From NCBI GenBank assembly GCA_003223595.1, contig QHVR01000577.1, positions 1 to 16,048 of the forward strand: a DNA stretch of 16,048 nt, given 5' to 3'. Below are positions 8,304 through 14,682 of this stretch, piece after piece (the first letter of the stretch is position 1; the number at the start of each line of letters is the position of its first letter). A model generated the notes under the pieces. It had not been told where the DNA came from. It saw only the letters and a list, made by a program, of their open reading frames with translations, and searched no databases. Position numbers and translations under genes: made by a program. This stretch comes from Acidobacteriota bacterium. GTDB taxonomy: Bacteria > Acidobacteriota > Terriglobia > Terriglobales > Acidobacteriaceae.

Positions 8304-8570
8304 TTAGTCTCGAAATGTGTCGCCATCCTCATCGGAATGGCGAACCTGATCACGCTTCTTATACATGACGAAAATCATGCCCACGGACCCCAGCGTCGGA
8401 GGAACGATCAATATTAGAATACCGCTTTTCAACGCCTGGATCATGCGGGCTCCAGAGGATGCCGCCTGCGTGTAGCACAACGCGCAGCCTTGCGAAAACG
8501 CAGGAACCGCGCTGAGCACCAGAATGAGCGCGGCGCCCGGCAGAACAATCGACCTTAGCAGGGAACGCAT
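8304..8570 (-). CDS. Small two-helix membrane protein with a periplasmic CxxC motif
   Basis: This 88-residue protein has no assigned function that I can support. It has an N-terminal hydrophobic segment (about 8-25) that could be a signal peptide or anchor, then GCALCYTQAASSGARM (28-43) with the Cys pair C29 and C32, a second helix (about 49-70) and a charged tail starting KKRDQ. Positive residues at both ends would place the termini in the cytoplasm and the Cys pair at the periplasmic membrane face, where CuA is assembled. From memory, similar small proteins occur beside cox genes in Acidobacteriota. It sits between subunit IV and ctaB, 2 bases from the latter. A role in copper delivery or thiol chemistry for the oxidase is a guess from location and motif. 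The ATG has GAGAAA upstream. Confidence 0.8.
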   Translation of the reverse strand: MRSLLRSIVLPGAALILVLSAVPAFSQGCALCYTQAASSGARMIQALKSGILILIVPPTLGSVGMIFVMYKKRDQVRHSDEDGDTFRD

Positions 8571-8606
8571 GATTTTCTCAATTCCAACACGAGCGTGGAT
8601 TCTACC

Positions 8607-8885
8607 CTATTTTGCCCAGGGTACTCCGTTTGAAATACGGAAGCTGTCGGTCCAGCTGTATTGCATTGCAAAAAGCACGAATCCATTGAAGATCACCACG
8701 AACCAGAGCAAGCCGCGATTATCCGCCAGATGCATGAAGAACAGTAACGCCAGACTGGCTTCGATGACCGCTACGACGATCATGCGGGTGAACATCTGGG
8801 TGGGCGTGATGCTCTGATAAGCAATCAGAAACTGGATGGCTGCCAAAACCAGCAGGCAGACGTAGACGATCAGATCTTTGCTCAT
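8607..8885 (-). CDS. coxD: Cytochrome c oxidase subunit IV-type protein
   Basis: This is a 92-residue membrane protein with three predicted helices (about 5-23, 33-52 and 58-77), matching the size and layout of the bacterial subunit IV (CtaF/CyoD-like) family. The central helix carries EASLALLFFMHLADN, where the FMHL segment before a charged or polar turn is typical of this family. The subunit is not catalytic and is thought to help stabilise or assemble the oxidase. The gene is 27 bases downstream of the second coxC and 36 bases upstream of the small CxxC gene. GGAG lies very close to the ATG, with a second GGAG 8 bases further upstream. Confidence 0.88.
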   Translation of the reverse strand: MSKDLIVYVCLLVLAAIQFLIAYQSITPTQMFTRMIVVAVIEASLALLFFMHLADNRGLLWFVVIFNGFVLFAMQYSWTDSFRISNGVPWAK

Positions 8886-8912
8886 TGCTCCGCTTTCTCC
8901 ACGCCTTAAGTG

Positions 8913-9551
8913 TTAGTGAGCCAAGTTCAACAGATATACGAAGGGCACTACGAACATCCAGACCAGGTCCACGAAATGCCAGTAGAGGCCCAAGACCTCC
9001 AAATCGTCGGCGTTATACCGCCCGCCTTTGTAGCGCAGGCCGACGACGATGAGCGCAATGACTCCGCCCGTCACGTGCGTGAGGTGCAGGCCGGTGATGC
9101 TGTAGAAACTGGCGCCAAATAAACCCGTGCCCCAAGGATTCTTCAGCAGTGTCATGCCTTCATCAATCAGGGCCATCCACTCACGGATGTGCAGAAGGGC
9201 GAATGCGATACCCAAAGCGGCGGTGATCAGGGTCCAGCGCAGAGCACCCGCCTTATTGCCCGCCCTGGCGGCCTTCACTCCGTTCAGCATCGTCAAACTG
9301 CTGGTCAGCAGAATGAAGGTCATAACCGCCAAGTTCGTGATGCTGTGAAATGGTCTCGGCCAATTGGGGGTGGCGTTACGCAGAAATCCATAGGCCACGA
9401 GACACCCGGCAAACGTCGCCGTGTCGGCAATGATGAACAGCCACATCGCCATCTTCTTGGCGGGAACCGAAAAGGCCGGCTTCTCCATCAAACTGGACGG
9501 GGCAGGCGTTGGCGTTGGCATTGTTATCTCCCCGCGCGTCGTCGTGCTCAT
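8913..9551 (-). CDS. coxC: Cytochrome c oxidase subunit III, second copy
   Basis: The product is a 212-residue member of the COX3 family, with five predicted helices (about 33-55, 68-90, 105-122, 147-172, 188-209). Family landmarks are HLTHVTGGVIAL at 156-167 and LYWHFVDLVWMFV at 189-201 near the C terminus. Subunit III binds lipids, supports proton uptake through the D-channel and protects the enzyme from turnover inactivation. The start at 9551 is chosen because GAGGA precedes it at 7 bases; ATG at 9521, with GGGGAG upstream, is a fair alternative. An in-frame extension further upstream to 9875 overlaps the first coxC and is not real. It differs strongly from the first coxC, so the pair is an old duplication rather than a recent one. 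Confidence 0.93.
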   Translation of the reverse strand: MSTTTRGEITMPTPTPAPSSLMEKPAFSVPAKKMAMWLFIIADTATFAGCLVAYGFLRNATPNWPRPFHSITNLAVMTFILLTSSLTMLNGVKAARAGNKAGALRWTLITAALGIAFALLHIREWMALIDEGMTLLKNPWGTGLFGASFYSITGLHLTHVTGGVIALIVVGLRYKGGRYNADDLEVLGLYWHFVDLVWMFVVPFVYLLNLAH

Positions 9552-9574
9552 AAGTTTTTCCTCGATCACGCTTG

Positions 9575-10249
9575 CTAAAGCTTCATCCACAGCAGAACCA
9601 GCAGGTAAACCCACAATCCATCCATGAAGTGCCAATAGTAGGCGGTCGCGTCCAGAGTGCTCTTTCGCAGCGTGGAGTTGCCCATTTTTCTGATTACTCG
9701 CAGCAAGCCGCCAAGCCCGCCCAGCACGTGGAGAGCATGCACGGCCGTCAGCACATAGAAAAACGAACTGTTCGGATTGGTCGCGAGGTAGAGACCTTGA
9801 GCTCGCAACTGCGCCCACGCTATGTACTGGCCTACAACAAACAAGAGACCCAGGGTAAGCGCAGCATACAACCAACGAGATGCATCAACGGAGTCCGCTT
9901 TTAGACCACCGGCGACCACGCGAATCCTGCGGCGGGTCATCTCCAGCGCAAAACTACTGGCGAACAAAACCAGTGTGTTGACGTAAAGAATGTTGGGCAG
10001 GGTCAGATGCCGCCAGTCCAGCGCCGAACCCTGTCGCACAATCAGGGCGCTGGTGAAGGCGGCGAACGTCATCGTAATGGACGCGAGCACCACCCAAATC
10101 CCGGTAGAAGCCGGAGGCGGAGAGTAACGCTTCACCGCCGGCAAGTTGCCGGGAACAAGATCCTGTCCTCCGCTGTTAAACCCTCCGTGAGACTGCGAGG
10201 GATCTCGCTGCCCTTCGATCTTCGGCGGTTCGTGTACTGTCGTTGCCAT
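9575..10249 (-). CDS. coxC: Cytochrome c oxidase subunit III, first copy
   Basis: This 224-residue COX3-family membrane protein has a long hydrophilic N-terminal tail (1-48, rich in Pro, Gly and Ser) followed by five predicted helices (about 51-72, 85-104, 125-147, 162-185, 204-222). Landmarks are TAVHALHVLGGLGGL at 168-182 and YYWHFMDGLWVYLL at 204-217. The five-helix form lacks the first two helices of the seven-helix mitochondrial subunit; in many bacteria these are fused to or carried by another subunit. It follows coxA by 31 bases and precedes the second coxC by 23 bases. The Shine-Dalgarno upstream of the ATG is weak. The N-terminal tail is absent from the second copy, the clearest difference between them. 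Confidence 0.93.
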   Translation of the reverse strand: MATTVHEPPKIEGQRDPSQSHGGFNSGGQDLVPGNLPAVKRYSPPPASTGIWVVLASITMTFAAFTSALIVRQGSALDWRHLTLPNILYVNTLVLFASSFALEMTRRRIRVVAGGLKADSVDASRWLYAALTLGLLFVVGQYIAWAQLRAQGLYLATNPNSSFFYVLTAVHALHVLGGLGGLLRVIRKMGNSTLRKSTLDATAYYWHFMDGLWVYLLVLLWMKL

Positions 10250-10280
10250 AGACTACAGACCCCATTTCCCCAAAACTGGT

Positions 10281-12065
10281 TTATGACTCGTCATGCGCGC
10301 TGGCTTTTTCCGGCGAGGTTTGCATTACGTAATCTCCGGTTGAGCTCTCCACGCCGTACTGGAATGGATCGTGGTAGACCACCGGCAGCGTGTCCCCAAA
10401 GTTATTGTGCGGCGGCGGAGTCGTGGGCGTACTCCACTCCAGTGACGTTGCCTGCCACGGGTTATCCGATGCGGGTTCGCCCTTGTAGCGGCTGACGAAC
10501 AGGTTGTAGACAAACACCAGTTGCGCCGCGCCGGTGAATAAAGCGGCAATAGTAATGAATTTGTGGAGCGGAATCAGAGGCTGCATATACTCGGGTGCAA
10601 ACGCCTGGTAGCGGCGGACATTGCCGGCGAGTCCAAGGTAGTGGAAGGGCATGAAGATGGCGTAAGCGCCGACGAAGCTGCACCAGAAGTGAATCTTGCC
10701 CAACGTTTCATTCATCATGCGGCCGTACATTTTGGGGAACCAGAAATACGTTCCCGCAAAGATGCCGAACATCGCCGCCACACCCATCACCAGGTGGAAG
10801 TGGCCGACCACGAAGTAGGTCGCGTGCAGCATGATGTCAATCGAGGGTTGCGCCAGAAAGAAGCCGCTGACGCCTCCGGCGATGAACATCGAGATGAACC
10901 CGAGCGCAAACAGCGACGCCGAATTGATTCGCAGTTTGGCGCCGTACAGGCTCCCCATCCAGATGAGCACTACGATGGTCGAAGGAATCGTGATGACCAG
11001 GGTGGGAAACGAGAACACCAGCGACGAAACAGGATTCATGCCGCTGACAAACATGTGGTGCCCGTACACCATGTAGCTGAGGACGGCGAGCGCACCCATG
11101 GCATAGACCAGTACACGATGGCTCAGCATGGGCTTCCGCATGTTGGTAACGAGTACGTGGGAAACGATGCCCATCCCAGGCACAATCGCGATGTACACCT
11201 CGGGGTGTCCGAAGAACCAGAATAGATGCTGCCAAAGCAGGGTTGAGCCTCCGGAGTGGGGCTGCATCTGGTCATTCATGACAGTATTCGCCGGGACAAA
11301 GAAGCTGGTTCCCGCGACGTGATCCAGAATCAAGAGAATGCAGGCTGGCATCAGCACCGCGAATGCGGTCAGACCCATGACCGATGTGATAAACCATCCC
11401 CAGGCGCTGAGAGGCAGGCGCCACAGACTCATGCCGCGCGTGCGCATGTCGAGCGTGGTGGTGATGAAATTGAGCGATCCCAGCAATTGCCCAACGCAGA
11501 AAATAGCGATCGACAGGGCCCACAGTACAACCCCGGCTCCCTCTCCCGGTCCGCCAACTTGACCCACCGCACTCAAGGGAGCGTACTGAGTCCAGCCTCC
11601 GAGCGTGGGCCCATCAGAAACGAAGAAGGACGACATCAGCACTAGAAAGGCGACGAAAGTCACCCAGAACGACATCATGTTGAAATGGGGGAAGGGCATG
11701 TCCTCGGCACCGACCTGGATCGGCAGGAAGTAGTTGCCGAAGGCCGCGAACGGAGCGGTGGTAAGCACAAAGAAGACCATGATGGTGGCGTGCATGGTCA
11801 TCAATTGCAGGTAGAACTCCGGGGTCATCACGTCGCCGGGAGCGCCGTTCTTGGTCAGCAGGTGCAATCCCGGGATAGCCAGATTCGTCCAGCCCAGGTG
11901 GAGGCGCATGAGCCAGGAGAGGAACATCCCAATCAGCACCGCCGCCAAGGCGAGCCCGTAATATTGCTTGCCGATGACTTTATGGTCGAGGCTGAAGACG
12001 TGCTTGCGGATGAAGCTGGTTGGCGCAGCATGCTGTCCCGCGTGAGCGTGCGCTGTATCGTGCAT
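10281..12065 (-). CDS. coxA: Cytochrome c oxidase subunit I (aa3-type, A-family heme-copper oxidase)
   Basis: This is the catalytic subunit that reduces O2 to water and pumps protons; 594 residues with about twelve helices. Heme and copper ligands are present: H92 and H424 (low-spin heme), H422 (heme a3), H287, H336 and H337 (CuB), and Y291 for the His-Tyr cross-link in GHPEVY (286-291). The Arg pair R484-R485 for the heme propionates is present. The D-channel is complete: N111, D122, N129 and E289. In contrast, an ungapped alignment by eye from the CuB HH motif to the W369 helix puts Val365 where proteobacterial A-type enzymes have the K-channel Lys, and Ser362 for the nearby Thr. The tail after residue 530 is hydrophilic. 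The start ATG has a strong GAGGTGA. It is preceded by coxB, 54 bases away. Confidence 0.97.
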   Translation of the reverse strand: MHDTAHAHAGQHAAPTSFIRKHVFSLDHKVIGKQYYGLALAAVLIGMFLSWLMRLHLGWTNLAIPGLHLLTKNGAPGDVMTPEFYLQLMTMHATIMVFFVLTTAPFAAFGNYFLPIQVGAEDMPFPHFNMMSFWVTFVAFLVLMSSFFVSDGPTLGGWTQYAPLSAVGQVGGPGEGAGVVLWALSIAIFCVGQLLGSLNFITTTLDMRTRGMSLWRLPLSAWGWFITSVMGLTAFAVLMPACILLILDHVAGTSFFVPANTVMNDQMQPHSGGSTLLWQHLFWFFGHPEVYIAIVPGMGIVSHVLVTNMRKPMLSHRVLVYAMGALAVLSYMVYGHHMFVSGMNPVSSLVFSFPTLVITIPSTIVVLIWMGSLYGAKLRINSASLFALGFISMFIAGGVSGFFLAQPSIDIMLHATYFVVGHFHLVMGVAAMFGIFAGTYFWFPKMYGRMMNETLGKIHFWCSFVGAYAIFMPFHYLGLAGNVRRYQAFAPEYMQPLIPLHKFITIAALFTGAAQLVFVYNLFVSRYKGEPASDNPWQATSLEWSTPTTPPPHNNFGDTLPVVYHDPFQYGVESSTGDYVMQTSPEKASAHDES

Positions 12066-12092
12066 TGGGTCACCTCAAAGCAAAGATCTCAT

Positions 12093-12111
12093 CGCCGCAG
12101 GCATTGCGGCG
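12093..12111. other. Hairpin in the coxB-coxA gap
   Basis: CGCCGCA (12093-12099) and TGCGGCG (12105-12111) form a perfect 7-bp stem with loop GGCAT, in the 54 bases between the coxB stop and the coxA start. There is no T-run after it, so it is more likely an RNA-processing or stability element than a terminator. Confidence 0.5.
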
Positions 12112-12119
12112 CTCCTGCA

Positions 12120-12923
12120 TCACTGCATTGCCTTTTCCTTCTTCATCCACGCATCAAAGTCTTCCGGCGACAGCACCGAAAGGTACGCCTTCATGTTGTA
12201 GTGCCCCAGACCACAGAGTTGCGTGCACACGATCTCGTAGCGCCCAATCTTGGTAGCGGTGAAATGCACAGATAGGTCCATGCCGGGGACGAAATCCTGC
12301 TGGACCCGCAGTTCGGGCACAAAGAACGAATGCCCCACGTCTTTCGAATGCATGATGAGATGAATTTCCCTATTCACGGGAACGGCCATCTCCGCGGTGA
12401 CGACATCATCTTTCGAGTCGGCATCGTGATCGGTGTCCAAGCCGTAAAAGTTCTGATTGGCTTCGCTGATCATGTCGGGATGGATCGGACCGAAGCTTCC
12501 ATCTGGGCCCGGGTAGCGGAAGTAAAACGCGAACTGCCCTGCTTGCACCTCGACAGGGACGGCATTCGCCGCTGGGGGCGTGAAGTACACATTTGCCCAG
12601 GCTTTGACCCCAAATACGCCGAGTGCGAGGACCTCGGTTCCCACCAGCAGGAACGCGGCCCAGACCATCGCCTTCGCTCCGCCAGGAAAAGTTTTGATCT
12701 TGTCCCCGGGCTTGGGATTGGAAAACTTCCAGATGAAGTAGCCGAGGATAAATTGCGATGCCAGAAACGAGATCCCGGCTTCGGCCATGGTTTCGGACAT
12801 CTGCTCGTCAATGGGGGCGCCGTGAGTGGAAATGTCCTCCGCCATCCACCAGGTGTGCCGCAGAATGGGAATCGCCGACACAATTGCGATTACAAAGATC
12901 GTGACCGCGAATAATTTCGCCAT
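12120..12923 (-). CDS. coxB: Cytochrome c oxidase subunit II (CuA subunit)
   Basis: Subunit II accepts electrons from the periplasmic donor at its binuclear CuA centre and passes them to subunit I. The 267-residue product has three hydrophobic segments: about 4-22 (signal or anchor), 48-66 and 84-105. A periplasmic cupredoxin domain follows. CuA ligands are visible: H198 in GHSFFVPEL, then C233, C237, H241 and M244 in CTQLCGLGHYNM. The residue between the cysteines usually Glu is Gln here, as in the Thermus ba3 enzyme. There is no CXXCH, so it is not a caa3-type subunit and needs a separate electron donor; the diheme cytochrome and cupredoxin upstream are candidates. The ATG at 12923 is chosen because GAGGGC precedes it and the protein begins with a hydrophobic helix; an upstream in-frame extension is Arg-rich and runs through a hairpin. 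Confidence 0.95.
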   Translation of the reverse strand: MAKLFAVTIFVIAIVSAIPILRHTWWMAEDISTHGAPIDEQMSETMAEAGISFLASQFILGYFIWKFSNPKPGDKIKTFPGGAKAMVWAAFLLVGTEVLALGVFGVKAWANVYFTPPAANAVPVEVQAGQFAFYFRYPGPDGSFGPIHPDMISEANQNFYGLDTDHDADSKDDVVTAEMAVPVNREIHLIMHSKDVGHSFFVPELRVQQDFVPGMDLSVHFTATKIGRYEIVCTQLCGLGHYNMKAYLSVLSPEDFDAWMKKEKAMQ

Positions 12924-12971
12924 GTTGCCCTCGCCTGGAACGGTTCTATTACTGGCTGGGAGTGCCTCTGC

Positions 12972-12996
12972 GAGCCGCCGCCGGACACGGCGGCTC
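12972..12996. other. GC-rich hairpin between the cupredoxin gene and coxB
   Basis: GAGCCGCCG (12972-12980) and CGGCGGCTC (12988-12996) form a perfect 9-bp stem over a 7-base loop. It begins 13 bases after the cupredoxin-like gene stop on the minus strand, within an 86-base gap, the largest gap in the cluster. No T-run follows. It may separate expression of the upstream electron-carrier genes from the oxidase genes by partial termination or mRNA protection. Confidence 0.55.
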
Positions 12997-13009
12997 ACGA
13001 GTCACAATT

Positions 13010-13753
13010 TCATTTCCCTTTGAAGGTGAAGTCGGCTTTTGCCGGCGCGCCGCCCGCAACGGTTACCTTGGCAGTTTGTGTTCCCAAGGTTTCCTGCCAG
13101 GCGGTCACGGTGTAGTTTCCCGGCGGCACATTACTGATCGTGTAATTGCCGTTGGCATCCGTCGTTGCGTAGGGCCCCTTCACCACTGCGAACCAGCCAT
13201 GCATCCAGGGATGGATGTTGCACTTCACCTCGATCATCTCCGGCGCTTTCCAGCTCTTTTCGACCGGAGGCGCGCCCGGAGGCTGCGACTGGTTCCACGG
13301 AATGTTCCCGGTCATCGGATTCGGATTTGGGTGGATGTTGTGCGCCGTCTGATCGCTTGTCGTCACCTTAAAGGTCTGGCCTACATCCATCGCCAGCACG
13401 TGTGGCGTGTATTCGCAGTTCTTCTGATCGAATACCGGCACGTTAGTAGCGGGCTGACTTAAAGCCGGGCCGCTCAAGCCTTCGGAGATGTAGAGAACCA
13501 CGTTCTCCAGACCGCCGCCCGAACCGACGGCGACGTTTTCCATGTGCGGCGAGGTACTCGCGTTCGCCTTCGCGCAGTAGGGATCTTTCGACATATCAAT
13601 CCCACGCATGTGCGGAGGTGTTCCCTCGTACTTCACCGTGCCGCTGATTTTGCCTTCAGTTGCTGCGCTAACCTCATGAGTCAAGAGCAATGCGCCGCAC
13701 AGGACTACCATCACTGCCATCAGAACAGCTGCCAGCTTCTGCAAATTTTTCAT
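13010..13753 (-). CDS. Periplasmic cupredoxin-like protein with C-terminal carboxypeptidase-regulatory-like domain
   Basis: The 247-residue product has a signal peptide (cleavage near VSA at 30). A cupredoxin-like region (about 33-195) follows, ending in a candidate copper site: H138 and H141 in AHNIHPN, then C178, H181 and M184 in CNIHPWM. A His, Cys, His, Met set of this kind is the type 1 copper pattern, though the Cys-to-His-to-Met spacing is shorter than in plastocyanin. C60 and C113 could form a disulfide. The C-terminal part (about 195-247, TDANGNYTISNVPPGNYTV) is a carboxypeptidase-regulatory-like or CNA-B-like beta-sandwich. Copper binding and electron transfer are inferences. The place between the diheme cytochrome and coxB matches that of the copper protein AcoP in the A. 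ferrooxidans rus operon. From memory, the domain pair occurs widely in Acidobacteriota and Planctomycetota, usually without known function. Confidence 0.8.
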   Translation of the reverse strand: MKNLQKLAAVLMAVMVVLCGALLLTHEVSAATEGKISGTVKYEGTPPHMRGIDMSKDPYCAKANASTSPHMENVAVGSGGGLENVVLYISEGLSGPALSQPATNVPVFDQKNCEYTPHVLAMDVGQTFKVTTSDQTAHNIHPNPNPMTGNIPWNQSQPPGAPPVEKSWKAPEMIEVKCNIHPWMHGWFAVVKGPYATTDANGNYTISNVPPGNYTVTAWQETLGTQTAKVTVAGGAPAKADFTFKGK

Positions 13754-13770
13754 AGTTCTCCCTCAGAACC
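13754..13770 (-). promoter_or_regulatory. Ribosome binding site displayed in a hairpin loop
   Basis: On the minus strand GGTTCT (13770-13765) can pair with AGAACT (13759-13754), including one G-T pair, leaving the Shine-Dalgarno GAGGG as the 5-base loop directly upstream of the cupredoxin-like ATG. The SD itself is clear; whether the hairpin forms is uncertain. Confidence 0.45.
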
Positions 13771-13800
13771 TTGAACCATATTGATTGAAAGTACCCATTG

Positions 13801-14673
13801 TTATTGTTGCCCGGAGGGCTGGGCAGGAGCGTTCGTGTCAACCGGCTTCAAGCCAAGTTGCTTCGCGATCGCCTTCTCCTTGCTCGGCTCCGACATAAGT
13901 GTGCGGAGATAGAAAACCAAGTCCCAGGCCTCATCCGGCTTGATATTGTCGGCGAACGAAGGCATCGGGGTCCCGTCCAAACCTGTCATGAAAATTCGAT
14001 AGAGGTCCTGGTCCGAAGAACCGCATTTCGGCCGCGACCCTTCGGTAAAGTTGAACGCGGCAATAGGCCGGCCAAGATCATCTTGAAGGGTCGACGCGGA
14101 GGGGCCATTGGCCTCGCCGGTCACCCCGTGACATTTCCAGCATTGCACCCGCGAGAAAACTTCGCGGCCCGCTTTAATGCGGTCAGCGGTCACCTCAGGC
14201 TCGGACGGAATCTGAATCGGCGTTCCCGGCTTCTCAGTCGCGAAACGCGGCGAGAAGTGCTTCACCCAAGCCACGAGGTCGGCTTTTTGCTGCTCCGTGA
14301 AAATATTCCAGGGCGGCATGTTGGAGCGATCCAATCCCCGGCCGATCGTGTCCGAAAGATCCTGATCGGTCGGCAACGTGCCCGTCGGAGTAGAGCGGCA
14401 CTTGAAAATGCCCAGCTGAAAATCGCGTGGCTTCGGATCGACCCAGGGAAAATTCTCCCCCATTCCATCCCCGCGGTCACCATGACAGCCCACGCAATAC
14501 CGGCGATAGTCATACTGAGCGTTCTTTGCATGGCCGGTCACATTGGCGATGTGGCTCTCCATCCCGATGCGAGCGTCGAAGTCAGCTTTGGTTTGCTGCG
14601 CCAGCGAAGCCAGTGGAAACACCATCACAACTGCTGCCATACAAAGCAAGGATTTGTGCAGTGTTATTCGCAT
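13801..14673 (-). CDS. Periplasmic diheme c-type cytochrome
   Basis: The 290-residue product has a signal peptide (cleavage near SLA at 25) and two class I cytochrome c domains. Heme motifs are CVGCH at 60-64 and CWKCH at 178-182. Likely axial Met ligands are M119 (SNMPPW) and M237 (TPMPSF). The linker around 145-160 is Pro-rich, and the C-terminal tail after 270 is rich in Pro, Gln and Ala. It should carry electrons in the periplasm. Since CoxB has no heme domain, this cytochrome is a plausible direct or indirect donor to CuA. It starts 9 bases after the stop of the Cyc2-like gene, with AGAGGA before the ATG, so the two are surely co-expressed. In position it corresponds to Cyc1, the diheme cytochrome of the rus operon, though I cannot say whether it is the same subfamily. 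Confidence 0.92.
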   Translation of the reverse strand: MRITLHKSLLCMAAVVMVFPLASLAQQTKADFDARIGMESHIANVTGHAKNAQYDYRRYCVGCHGDRGDGMGENFPWVDPKPRDFQLGIFKCRSTPTGTLPTDQDLSDTIGRGLDRSNMPPWNIFTEQQKADLVAWVKHFSPRFATEKPGTPIQIPSEPEVTADRIKAGREVFSRVQCWKCHGVTGEANGPSASTLQDDLGRPIAAFNFTEGSRPKCGSSDQDLYRIFMTGLDGTPMPSFADNIKPDEAWDLVFYLRTLMSEPSKEKAIAKQLGLKPVDTNAPAQPSGQQ

Positions 14674-14682
14674 GCCGTCCTC

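Noticed and set aside
9552..9875. Upstream extension of the second coxC to 9875
   Set aside because: It overlaps the conserved C-terminal half of the first coxC out of frame, and the product before residue 109 has no COX3 features.
12120..12923. CoxB as a caa3-type subunit with its own heme c
   Set aside because: There is no CXXCH after the CuA motif; the protein ends about 23 residues after M244.
12924..12998. Upstream extension of coxB by 25 codons
   Set aside because: The added residues are Arg-rich, derive from the GC hairpin, and the ATG at 12923 has its own SD and begins a hydrophobic helix.
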